Shown here piece after piece: positions 1 to 5,484 of a stretch of DNA of 7,018 nucleotides. Position 1 is the first letter of the stretch. Each line of letters opens with the position of its first letter. The notes beneath the pieces were generated by a model that was not told the DNA's origin, made no database searches, and saw only the letters and a list, made by a program, of their open reading frames with translations. The position numbers and the translations under genes are program-made. This stretch comes from Nocardioidaceae bacterium (lineage in GTDB: Bacteria > Actinomycetota > Actinomycetes > Propionibacteriales > Nocardioidaceae). The stretch covers positions 1-7,018 of the forward strand of contig JACCZJ010000442.1 of NCBI GenBank assembly GCA_013696065.1, in the 5' to 3' direction.

Positions 1-50
1 CACGAAAGTGCAAGGCGGCCGATGCTGACGCCGGCTGAACCGCGAACTGC

Positions 51-107
51 TTGAGTTGCCCTGATCAGACCCCCCCGACTCACTAACCCCATATCCCGAC
101 AACTCAA
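51..107. repeat. Widely spaced 8-base inverted repeat
   Basis: TTGAGTTG at 51-58 is matched by its exact reverse complement CAACTCAA at 100-107, with 41 bases between. The arms could pair in RNA or bind a dimeric protein, but the spacing is long for an operator and such a match can occur by chance. It does not resemble CIRCE or another operator I know. Confidence 0.25.
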
Positions 108-120
108 CCGCCAGCGCGTC

Positions 121-142
121 GGGGCAGCAGCGCCCCCGGGGC
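121..142 (-). terminator. Possible terminator of the DUF3263-LytR_C operon
   Basis: GGGGC at 121-125 and GCCCC at 132-136 can form a 5-base-pair GC stem with a 6-base loop, and GCCCC can alternatively pair with the GGGGC at 138-142. It lies about 60 bases downstream of the LytR_C stop codon. There is no T-tract, which is common for actinobacterial terminators but weakens the call. Confidence 0.25.
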
Positions 143-202
143 ACCAGCGACGTGTCAGCAAATGGGGCAGCTCTAGCGTCCTCAGCTTCTGACAAGTCGG
201 GT

Positions 203-754
203 CTAGGTGGAGGTGAAGATGACGGTCAAACGGTCAAACGCCATCGGGGAGACGGCGGGCTGCAGCCGGTCGACGCCCAGCGTCTTGGCAAGCTTCGCAG
301 CATCGGCGCGCAAGTCTTCGGGATAGTAGACCGTGTTCTCCGGAATGGACCCGTACCAGTTGTCAGTGGCGGCGACGTTCCAGCCCGACCCTTGCAGGAG
401 AGCTGCCTTGTCGGCGCCCAAGCCCGTGATCCCGGAGTTGTTGTAGACCTCGACCAGCACGTTCGGCACGAGATCGGGTTTGGGCCTGTCGGGTTTGCGT
501 TTGGGCTTGTCGCGGGGCGTGTCCTCAGTCGAGCCAGTCGAGCCAGTCGAGCCAGGAGGACGCTGCGAGCCCAGCGAACGTGGCGCACCGTCGGACTTGA
601 CCAGCCGTGTCGACTCGGATGAGTCTGTCGGCGTACTGGCCGCGGCTTGATCCGGCGCGGGCTCCTCGTCAGCAGCCGACCAGACAGCCAGCCCCACCCC
701 AGCGGCGACCAGCAAGGCCGCGCTGCCGAGGGTCACGCCGGAGGACAAGGACAT
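203..754 (-). CDS. Membrane-anchored LytR_C-domain protein (VirR/Rv0431-like)
   Basis: This is a 183-residue envelope protein. One hydrophobic helix (about residues 9-27) acts as an N-terminal anchor. A low-complexity extracytoplasmic linker follows, first acidic and Ser/Thr-rich, then GST repeats (about 69-76), then a Lys/Arg/Pro segment (82-93). A LytR C-terminal domain occupies about 98-181, with the family hallmark VEVYNNSGITGLG (101-113) and the GW..A..DN.Y segment (124-134). The same order is seen in M. tuberculosis Rv0431 (VirR), linked to vesicle release and envelope integrity; a similar role here is inference. I chose ATG at 754 because it lies one base after the upstream gene's stop (TGAcATG), which suggests translational coupling. 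A TTG six codons upstream, inside that gene, would give 189 residues and has no properly spaced Shine-Dalgarno. LytR_C domains lack the catalytic LCP ligase domain, so no enzymatic activity is implied. Confidence 0.85.
   Translation of the reverse strand: MSLSSGVTLGSAALLVAAGVGLAVWSAADEEPAPDQAAASTPTDSSESTRLVKSDGAPRSLGSQRPPGSTGSTGSTEDTPRDKPKRKPDRPKPDLVPNVLVEVYNNSGITGLGADKAALLQGSGWNVAATDNWYGSIPENTVYYPEDLRADAAKLAKTLGVDRLQPAVSPMAFDRLTVIFTST
223..238. repeat. 8-base tandem duplication at the 3' end of the LytR_C gene
   Basis: CGGTCAAA occurs twice in direct succession (223-230 and 231-238), within the codons for the last strand of the LytR_C domain (FDRLTV). The unit is not a multiple of three, so a gain or loss of one copy would change the C-terminal frame. 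Two copies may simply be chance. Confidence 0.35.
527..555. repeat. Three-copy 9-base tandem repeat encoding Gly-Ser-Thr
   Basis: Three perfect copies of AGTCGAGCC (527-535, 536-544, 545-553) plus two further bases. Read on the minus strand, each unit encodes Gly-Ser-Thr in the linker of the LytR_C protein. Because the unit is nine bases, slippage would change linker length by three residues without a frameshift. Confidence 0.9.
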
Positions 755-755
755 G

Positions 756-1055
756 TCAGACGTCGAAACCAAGCCGCCGAGCTGAACGCTGTCGCTGCCG
801 TGCCGAGCGGAGCCGGCGCAAGCGCTTGACCAGAAGAGGGTCGAATACGAGGGCGTCGGGCCTGTCGATCAGGGCGTTGAGAACCTGGTAGTAGCGGGTC
901 GACGACATCGCAAACTGTTCGCGGACAGCTTGTTCCTTGGCGCCCGCATATTTCCACCACAAGCGCTCGAAAGTCAGGATGCGCTGGTCGCGTTCGGACA
1001 GCTCCTCGGCTGCCCGAGCGGATTCTCCCGACGTTACGACGTTTGCGGCGTCCAT
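756..1055 (-). CDS. DUF3263 small helical protein (Rv0430-like)
   Basis: This is a 99-residue cytoplasmic protein of unknown function. The DUF3263 core spans about residues 19-82: an ER..Q.L.FE..WW...G.KE segment (21-41), the RYYQ.LN motif (54-60), then a D.P.AL..DP.LV.RLRR tail (64-81) and a very basic Arg-rich C-terminus (about 77-94). The predicted helices and basic tail suggest nucleic-acid binding, which is inference. ATG at 1055 is preferred because AGGAG lies nine bases upstream and it gives a length close to the 102 residues of Rv0430. A GTG at 1103 would add 16 residues; it sits six bases after a -10-like box, so a leaderless longer form is possible. It is followed one base later by the LytR_C gene, the same pairing as Rv0430-Rv0431, so both are probably on one transcript. 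Confidence 0.85.
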   Translation of the reverse strand: MDAANVVTSGESARAAEELSERDQRILTFERLWWKYAGAKEQAVREQFAMSSTRYYQVLNALIDRPDALVFDPLLVKRLRRLRSARQRQRSARRLGFDV

Positions 1056-1109
1056 GCGGTGTGCTCCTACAACCTGACGGGGGGCTGGGATTTCCCACCT
1101 CACGAGGCG

Positions 1110-1139
1110 ATCCTAAGCAATAAACAACACCATTGTCAT
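1110..1139 (-). promoter_or_regulatory. Predicted sigma-70-type promoter for the DUF3263-LytR_C operon
   Basis: Reading the minus strand, ATGACA (1139-1134) and TAGGAT (1115-1110) match -35 and -10 consensus hexamers with an 18-base spacer. The predicted transcription start falls at about 1103, exactly at a GTG codon. This leaves either a leaderless message or a leader of about 48 bases before the ATG at 1055 and its AGGAG. Confidence 0.6.
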
Positions 1140-1216
1140 TTGCCCACTCCGTAGGGACGGATGCAAGCCGAAGCGGGTTCCCCCTTGGCGGAAGATCGGA
1201 AAAAGGCAGTGACGTT

Positions 1217-1229
1217 TAGGCTAGGGCAG
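1217..1229 (+). promoter_or_regulatory. Predicted -10 box and leaderless start of otsA
   Basis: TAGGCT at 1217-1222 fits the TANNNT -10 pattern and lies exactly six bases before the GTG at 1229. Transcription would therefore begin at or next to the start codon. No good -35 hexamer is seen at normal spacing. An AGGG at 1223-1226 could be a weak ribosome binding site, but it is close to the GTG. Confidence 0.5.
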
Positions 1230-2620
1230 TGGCCGTACCGACAAGCTCCTTCGTCGTCGTCGCAAACCGCTTACCTGTCGACAGGGGTGCCGACGGCGCC
1301 TGGCGAACTTCTCCCGGCGGCCTGGTAACGGCCCTGGAGCCGGTGATCCGCAAGCAGGAGGGGGTGTGGATCGGCTGGCCGGGCGGCCATCTCGACGACT
1401 ATGACGCCTTCGATGTGGAGGACCTGTCTCTCGTGCCCATCCACGTCAGTGACCGAGATGTCGCCTACTACTACGACGGTATGTCGAACGACACCTTGTG
1501 GCCGCTCTACCACGACCTGGTGGCCAAGCCGTCCTTCCGCCGCGAGTGGTGGGACTCCTACGTCAAGGTCAACCGAAGATTCGCCACGGCCGCGGCCGAG
1601 TCCGCCGAGCAGGGCGGGGTGGTCTGGGTTCAGGACTATCAGTTGCAGCTCGTCCCCTCGATGCTGCGCGAGCTGCGACCCGACCTGCGGATCGGCTTCT
1701 TCCTGCATATCCCCTTCCCGCCCACCGAGCTGTTCTTGCAGCTGCCCTGGAGAGACGAAATCCTCAAGGGCCTCCTCGGGGCCGACATCGTCGGATTCCA
1801 GCGACCGGGCGGGGCCTCGAACTTCGTTCGTCTGGTTCGCCACCGCCTCGGGCACAAGACCCACCGCGACAAGATCATCTACGACGGCCGGCCCGTCGCG
1901 GCCCGCAGCTATCCAATCTCGATCGACTTCAAGCAGCTCGAGACATTGGCCCGGTCAGAGGACGTCCAGACCAGGGCCAAAGAGATTCGGGATGAGCTCG
2001 GTAATCCCCGTCACGTCTTCCTGGGGGTCGACAGGCTCGACTACACCAAGGGAATCAGGCAGCGGTTGCGTGCCTTTGGCGAGCTGCTCGCCGACGGCCG
2101 AGTGGATATCGAGGACGCGGTTTTCGTCCAGGTCGCCTCCCCCAGCCGTGAGCGGGTGGGCCAATACCAAGAGGTCCGCGACGACATCGAACGCTGGGTG
2201 GGCCGCATCAACGGCGACCTCGGACGCATCGGTCACCCCCCGATTCATTATCTGCATTCGTCCTACCCGAAACACGAGATGGCGGCCCTCTATCGGGCGG
2301 CTGACATCATGGTCGTCACCCCGTTCGCCGATGGGATGAACTTGGTCGCCAAGGAGTACGTCACCAGCCGGTATGACAACACCGGAGCCCTCGTGCTCTC
2401 GGAGTTCGCCGGTGCCGCTGACGAGCTCAAGCAGGCCTTTTTGATCAATCCCTATGACATCAACGGCCTCAAGGACTCCATGACCAGGTCGATGCAGACC
2501 CCGCGCCAGGAGCTGAGCCGCCGGATGCGGGGCATGCGCAAACAGGTGCGCGACCATGACATCAACGACTGGGCCGAGGCGTTCCTCAGCGACCTGGCGG
2601 GCGAGGAGCTCGCAAGCTGA
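1229..2620 (+). CDS. otsA: Alpha,alpha-trehalose-phosphate synthase (UDP/GDP-forming)
   Basis: OtsA is a cytoplasmic GT20 (GT-B fold) retaining glycosyltransferase that joins glucose from a nucleotide-glucose donor to glucose-6-phosphate, giving trehalose-6-phosphate, the first committed step of the OtsA-OtsB trehalose pathway. The 463-residue protein is close to full family length and lacks the longer N-terminus of the M. tuberculosis enzyme (Rv3490). Family motifs in order are: ANRLPV (12-17), SPGGL (28-32), LWPLYHD (90-96), VWVQDYQLQLVP (132-143), FFLHIPFPP (157-165), LGVDRLDYTKGI (265-276) with the donor-binding Arg269 and Lys274, and DGMNLVAKEY (368-377) with Asp368 and Glu376. All expected catalytic and binding positions are present. 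The GTG start is supported by the -10-like box six bases upstream and by the ANRLP motif beginning at residue 12. No otsB phosphatase gene occurs in the window. In mycobacteria the OtsA preference is for ADP-glucose; donor choice here cannot be read from sequence. Confidence 0.96.
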   Translation: MAVPTSSFVVVANRLPVDRGADGAWRTSPGGLVTALEPVIRKQEGVWIGWPGGHLDDYDAFDVEDLSLVPIHVSDRDVAYYYDGMSNDTLWPLYHDLVAKPSFRREWWDSYVKVNRRFATAAAESAEQGGVVWVQDYQLQLVPSMLRELRPDLRIGFFLHIPFPPTELFLQLPWRDEILKGLLGADIVGFQRPGGASNFVRLVRHRLGHKTHRDKIIYDGRPVAARSYPISIDFKQLETLARSEDVQTRAKEIRDELGNPRHVFLGVDRLDYTKGIRQRLRAFGELLADGRVDIEDAVFVQVASPSRERVGQYQEVRDDIERWVGRINGDLGRIGHPPIHYLHSSYPKHEMAALYRAADIMVVTPFADGMNLVAKEYVTSRYDNTGALVLSEFAGAADELKQAFLINPYDINGLKDSMTRSMQTPRQELSRRMRGMRKQVRDHDINDWAEAFLSDLAGEELAS

Positions 2621-2627
2621 CCAACTC

Positions 2628-2650
2628 CCGCGACCAGTGGTCCTCACGGG
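2628..2650 (+). terminator. Weak hairpin after otsA
   Basis: CCCG (2628-2631) and CGGG (2647-2650) can pair around an inner stem GACC/GGTC, giving an imperfect stem-loop just after the otsA stop. There is no T-tract and the structure abuts the proposed ung promoter, so it may only attenuate transcription or have no role. Confidence 0.2.
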
Positions 2651-2665
2651 TTGCTGGGGATGCGG

Positions 2666-2679
2666 CACAGTGGCCACCA
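2666..2679 (+). promoter_or_regulatory. Possible -10 box for leaderless ung
   Basis: CACAGT at 2666-2671 resembles a -10 hexamer (A at the second and T at the last position) and lies seven bases before the ung ATG. No Shine-Dalgarno sequence is visible in the GGCCACC directly before the ATG, which is why a leaderless start is considered. No clear -35 is present. Confidence 0.35.
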
Positions 2680-3401
2680 TGAGTCCTCGCTCTCTCGAAG
2701 AACTCGTGGCGCCCGATTGGGCCTCCGCACTCAGTCCCGCCCGGTCCCGGATCGCCCAGCTCGGGCAGTTCCTACGCAGTGAGGTGGCGAGCGGTCATCG
2801 GTTCTTGCCCGCCGGTGAGCACATACTGCGGGCGTTCGTCCGACCGCTGAGCGACGTGCGAGTCCTGATCGTCGGTCAGGACCCTTATCCGACCCCGGGC
2901 CACGCCGTGGGACTTGCCTTCTCTGTCGACGCGGCGGTAAGACCGCTACCGAGGAGCCTCCTCAACATCTACCGCGAGCTCACCGACGACCTCGGTGTGA
3001 CCGCACCCGATCACGGTGACCTCGCACCCTGGGCCGACCAGGGAGTGCTCCTACTCAACCGCGTGCTCACCGTCCGCACCGGCTCACCGGCATCCCACCG
3101 CGGAAAGGGCTGGGAGGCCGTCACCGATCTGGCCATTGAGGCGCTGGTACGACGAGGGGGCCCGCTGGTCGCGATCCTGTGGGGCCGTGACGCCCAGTCC
3201 CTCAAGCCGCGACTTGCCCACGTCCCGATCATCGAGAGCGCACACCCCTCACCACTGTCGGCAGCGCGCGGCTTTTTCGGTTCGCGGCCCTTCAGCCGCA
3301 CCAACGCCCACCTCACCGAGCTGGGTGGCCAACCCATCGACTGGTCGCTGACACAGCGGTTCGACAACGAGGCGGGACAGTTAAGCCCCAGACGGGTCTG
3401 A
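2679..3401 (+). CDS. ung: Uracil-DNA glycosylase (family 1)
   Basis: Ung removes uracil from DNA after cytosine deamination or dUTP misincorporation, starting base-excision repair, which matters in a high-GC genome. The 240-residue protein is close to the usual length (M. tuberculosis Ung, 227). Motif A, GQDPYPTPGHAVGLAFS, lies at 66-82, with catalytic Asp68, Tyr70 and the uracil-stacking Phe81. LLLN at 124-127 supplies the uracil-specific Asn127. Motif B, HPSPLSA, lies at 189-195 with catalytic His189. SLLNIYREL (93-101) is also typical of family 1. The frame is open further upstream into otsA, but ATG at 2679 fits the family's N-terminus (LEELVAPDW) and lies after the otsA stop. It starts 58 bases after otsA and ends 25 bases before the next gene. 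The last roughly 15 residues are an unconserved tail. Confidence 0.96.
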   Translation: MSPRSLEELVAPDWASALSPARSRIAQLGQFLRSEVASGHRFLPAGEHILRAFVRPLSDVRVLIVGQDPYPTPGHAVGLAFSVDAAVRPLPRSLLNIYRELTDDLGVTAPDHGDLAPWADQGVLLLNRVLTVRTGSPASHRGKGWEAVTDLAIEALVRRGGPLVAILWGRDAQSLKPRLAHVPIIESAHPSPLSAARGFFGSRPFSRTNAHLTELGGQPIDWSLTQRFDNEAGQLSPRRV

Positions 3402-3414
3402 TACCGCCGCCTGG

Positions 3415-3427
3415 CATGCTGAGTTGA
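3415..3427 (+). promoter_or_regulatory. Possible extended -10 box for the SDR/DUF2867 gene
   Basis: TGG directly followed by CATGCT (3415-3420) resembles an extended -10 element (TGn plus hexamer). It lies six bases before the ATG at 3427. No strong Shine-Dalgarno is seen: the bases between are GAGTTG, whose GAG is too close to the start. The box lies only 13 bases past the ung stop, so read-through from ung is also likely. Confidence 0.35.
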
Positions 3428-4950
3428 TGGACCCTGCTCCCCTCTGCCTCGTCACCGGTGCAACTGGCTACATCGGCGGAAGACTGGTCCCCGAACTTCT
3501 CGGCGCCGGATACCGCGTCCGAGTGATGGCCCGCACTCCGTCGAAGCTGCAAGGACGGGAGTGGTTCGAGCAGGTCGAGGTCGCCGAAGCCGACGCGAGT
3601 GATCCCGAAGCGGTGCGGGCAGCCATCACGGGTGTCCACATCGCCTACTACCTGCTGCACTCCATCGGCTCAGGCAAGGACTTCGCCGCGACGGAGCGGC
3701 ATACGGCGCAGATCTTCGCCGCGGAGGCGAAGCGCGCGGACGTGCAGCGCATCGTCTATCTCGGCGGCCTCGACCCACAGCACGAGGAGCTCTCGGAGCA
3801 CCTGGCGTCACGAGCCGAGGTCGGCCGGCTGCTGCTCGCTTCGGGTGTGCCGACGGCCGTATTGCGGGCAGGTCTTGTCATCGGGTCTGGGTCCGCGTCG
3901 TTTGAAATGCTGCGCTACCTGACCGAGCGGCTGCCCGTTATGGTCACCCCGCGCTGGGTCTACACGCGCACCCAGCCGATCGCGGTGCGAGACGTCTTGC
4001 GCTATCTCGTGGGCTGCACCGAGTTGCCGCCTGAGGTCAACCGAGGCTTCGACCTGGGGGGACCGGACACCTTCACTTATCTCGACATGATGCAGCGGTT
4101 CGCGGCTATCTCGGGGCTCAGGCGACGCCGCATCCTCCCCGTGCCGGTGTTGTCGCCCTCCCTATCGAGTCACTGGGTGAACGTGGTCACACCCGTGCCG
4201 CGTGGCCTGGCTCGGCCTTTGGTCGAGTCGCTCAAGAACACCGCCGTGGCTGAGGAACACGACATTGCCGCCTACATCCCCGATCCGCCTGAAGGCCTGA
4301 CCTCCTACGAGCGGGCTGTCGAACTGGCCTTGACCAAGATCCAGAGCATGGACGTGCCCACCACCTGGTCGTCGGCCAGCACTCGAGGTGCGCCCAGCGA
4401 ACCCTTGCCATCCGACCCTGACTGGGCCGGAGGATCGCTGTACGTCGACCAGCGCGAACATCAGGTGAGCGCCACACCCGCCGCCCTGTGGTCGGTCATC
4501 GAGGGCATCGGCGGGAAGCGTGGGTGGTATTCGTTCCCCCTGGGCTGGTGGGTTCGAGGCTGGATCGACCGGCTGACGGGAGGACCAGGTCTCGCCCGTG
4601 GCCGCCGGGACCCGGACCGGCTCTTGGCTGGCGACAGCCTGGACTGGTGGCGGGTCGAGACGCTCGTGCCGGGCGAGCTGCTGCGCTTGCGGGCCGAGAT
4701 GCGTCTGCCAGGTCTTGCCTGGCTGGAGCTCCGAGTGGGCGAGAACGATGCCGGTCCAGTCGACGGACCCCCTCGTGCTGTGAACGAGACAGAACGCCCA
4801 ACGACCGTGCTTCACCAGCGGGCACTCTTTCACCCTCGGGGCATCGCCGGCCATGTCTATTGGTGGGCGGTCTGGCCCTTCCATGGTCTCGTCTTCGGCA
4901 GCATGCACCGCAATATCGCGAAGGCGGCGGAAGCCGTCGAGTCTCCGTGA
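3427..4950 (+). CDS. NAD(P)-binding atypical SDR with C-terminal DUF2867 domain
   Basis: This is a 507-residue two-domain protein. Residues about 5-290 form an NAD(P)-binding Rossmann domain of the atypical/extended SDR (NmrA-like) group, with the dinucleotide motif TGATGYIGGRL (10-20), an Arg after the second strand (R36, suggesting NADP(H)), AYYLLHS (73-79) and the VYLGGL strand (110-115). No canonical YxxxK pair is seen where classical SDRs have it, so dehydrogenase activity is uncertain. Residues about 335-500 match DUF2867, a START-like fold, with GKRGWYSFPLGWWVRGWIDRL (363-383), W408-W409 and HVYWWAVWPFHGLVF (476-490). The C-terminal segment is Trp-rich and may contact membranes or a hydrophobic ligand. 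The substrate is unknown; this domain pair is also found in YbjT-like proteins. An in-frame TTG sits directly before the chosen ATG. Residues about 440-460 look like an insertion between strands of DUF2867. Confidence 0.88.
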   Translation: MDPAPLCLVTGATGYIGGRLVPELLGAGYRVRVMARTPSKLQGREWFEQVEVAEADASDPEAVRAAITGVHIAYYLLHSIGSGKDFAATERHTAQIFAAEAKRADVQRIVYLGGLDPQHEELSEHLASRAEVGRLLLASGVPTAVLRAGLVIGSGSASFEMLRYLTERLPVMVTPRWVYTRTQPIAVRDVLRYLVGCTELPPEVNRGFDLGGPDTFTYLDMMQRFAAISGLRRRRILPVPVLSPSLSSHWVNVVTPVPRGLARPLVESLKNTAVAEEHDIAAYIPDPPEGLTSYERAVELALTKIQSMDVPTTWSSASTRGAPSEPLPSDPDWAGGSLYVDQREHQVSATPAALWSVIEGIGGKRGWYSFPLGWWVRGWIDRLTGGPGLARGRRDPDRLLAGDSLDWWRVETLVPGELLRLRAEMRLPGLAWLELRVGENDAGPVDGPPRAVNETERPTTVLHQRALFHPRGIAGHVYWWAVWPFHGLVFGSMHRNIAKAAEAVESP

Positions 4951-4994
4951 CATCGAGGCCTTCACCTGATCTCTCAACGGTGGTGTCAACGTGG

Positions 4995-5007
4995 CAAGGT
5001 AGCGGTA
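4995..5007 (+). promoter_or_regulatory. Possible extended -10 box or ribosome binding site for the DUF5709 gene
   Basis: TGG followed by CAAGGT (4995-5000) lies six bases before the ATG at 5007, the same geometry as at the other plus-strand starts. The AAGG inside it (4996-4999) is also placed correctly for a weak Shine-Dalgarno, so the two readings cannot be separated here. Just upstream, TCAACGGTGG and TCAACGTGG (from about 4974 and 4986) form an imperfect direct repeat with a 12-base period. Confidence 0.3.
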
Positions 5008-5432
5008 TGACCGAAACCCCTGAGGAGATCCCCGAGGCCTCCGAACAGCTCGACCAGATGCAACCCGAGGACACCCTCCTCGACCGTGGCACCGACGACA
5101 TCCTGGACGAGGGTTATTCGCCGCCCGAGCGCTATTCAGCGGCTGAGCGTTTCGGCAACACCGCCACCGAACAGCGCGAGGGCGAAACCCTCGACCAGCG
5201 CATTGCCCAAGAGGAGCCCGACGTCGCTGTTGACTACTCAGACGAATTCCTCGACGACGGCGAAGTCGGCACCGAGCGAGCCGGCCGGCTTGTCGACCCT
5301 GACGGCGGCTTCGGCCAAGACTTCGACGCCGAGCTGATCGGTGAAGACGTCGGCATCGACGGTGCGGGGGCCAGTGCCGAGGAGGCCGCCGTCCACATCA
5401 TCGAAGACGTGGATCCCCTACTCGACAACTGA
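5007..5432 (+). CDS. DUF5709 acidic small protein
   Basis: This is a 141-residue protein of unknown function belonging to an actinobacterial family. Conserved blocks are visible: QPEDTLLDRGTDDILDEGY with PPER (19-42), EQREGETLDQRIAQEEPD (55-72), EVGTERAGRLVDPD (86-99) and VGIDGAGASAEEAAVHIIED (115-134). It has 43 Asp/Glu against seven Arg and no Lys, so it is strongly acidic and probably soluble and partly disordered. There is no signal peptide, membrane segment or Cys. It starts 56 bases after the SDR gene and may have its own promoter. A hairpin follows its stop. The frame stays open upstream through the SDR gene, but that part is out-of-frame shadow and the family's start fits ATG 5007. 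No function is assigned. Confidence 0.88.
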   Translation: MTETPEEIPEASEQLDQMQPEDTLLDRGTDDILDEGYSPPERYSAAERFGNTATEQREGETLDQRIAQEEPDVAVDYSDEFLDDGEVGTERAGRLVDPDGGFGQDFDAELIGEDVGIDGAGASAEEAAVHIIEDVDPLLDN

Positions 5433-5433
5433 C

Positions 5434-5455
5434 CGCACCCGACACCGTGGGTGCG
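5434..5455 (+). terminator. Intrinsic-type hairpin after the DUF5709 gene
   Basis: CGCACCC (5434-5440) and GGGTGCG (5449-5455) form a perfect 7-base-pair, GC-rich stem with an 8-base loop, starting one base after the DUF5709 stop codon. There is no T-tract. It lies between convergent genes and so could stop transcription from both sides, including the minus-strand sigma remnant. Confidence 0.6.
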
Positions 5456-5484
5456 ACGTGCCCGTCATGGCTTCGGGCTTGTGA

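Larger units (their letters stand above)
1..202. other. Left-edge non-coding stretch
   Basis: I see no gene here. The longest plus-strand reading frame that enters from the left edge ends in a TGA at 52-54 after about 17 codons, which is too short to identify. The stretch lies downstream of the minus-strand LytR_C gene. It contains a run of seven C at 70-76, an 8-base inverted repeat (51-58 and 100-107) and a GC-rich hairpin (121-136). No tRNA or other RNA gene is recognisable. Confidence 0.5.

Noticed and set aside
70..76. Run of seven C as a possible phase-variation tract
   Set aside because: It is short for a GC-rich genome and is not within or just upstream of a recognisable gene.
153..194. 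TGTCAG/CTGACA inverted repeat just after the LytR_C stop
   Set aside because: Arms are only six bases with a 30-base gap, which is easily chance; not listed as a terminator.
152..622. 156-residue plus-strand frame opposite the LytR_C gene
   Set aside because: The opposite strand carries a clear LytR_C domain; this translation has no family features.
1271..1864. 197-residue minus-strand frame opposite otsA
   Set aside because: It lies wholly within otsA, with no domain or ribosome binding site; a compositional shadow.
2556..2678. Extension of the ung frame upstream into otsA
   Set aside because: It overlaps the conserved end of otsA in another frame and adds 41 residues not expected in Ung; ATG 2679 fits the family.
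4162..4989. 275-residue minus-strand open frame opposite the SDR/DUF2867 gene
   Set aside because: It is antisense to a well-supported gene, has no recognisable motif, and long opposite-strand frames are expected in high-GC DNA.
4488..5006. N-terminal extension of the DUF5709 frame upstream into the SDR gene
   Set aside because: Arg/Gly/Pro/Ala-rich translation typical of an out-of-frame shadow; the DUF5709 family pattern begins at ATG 5007.
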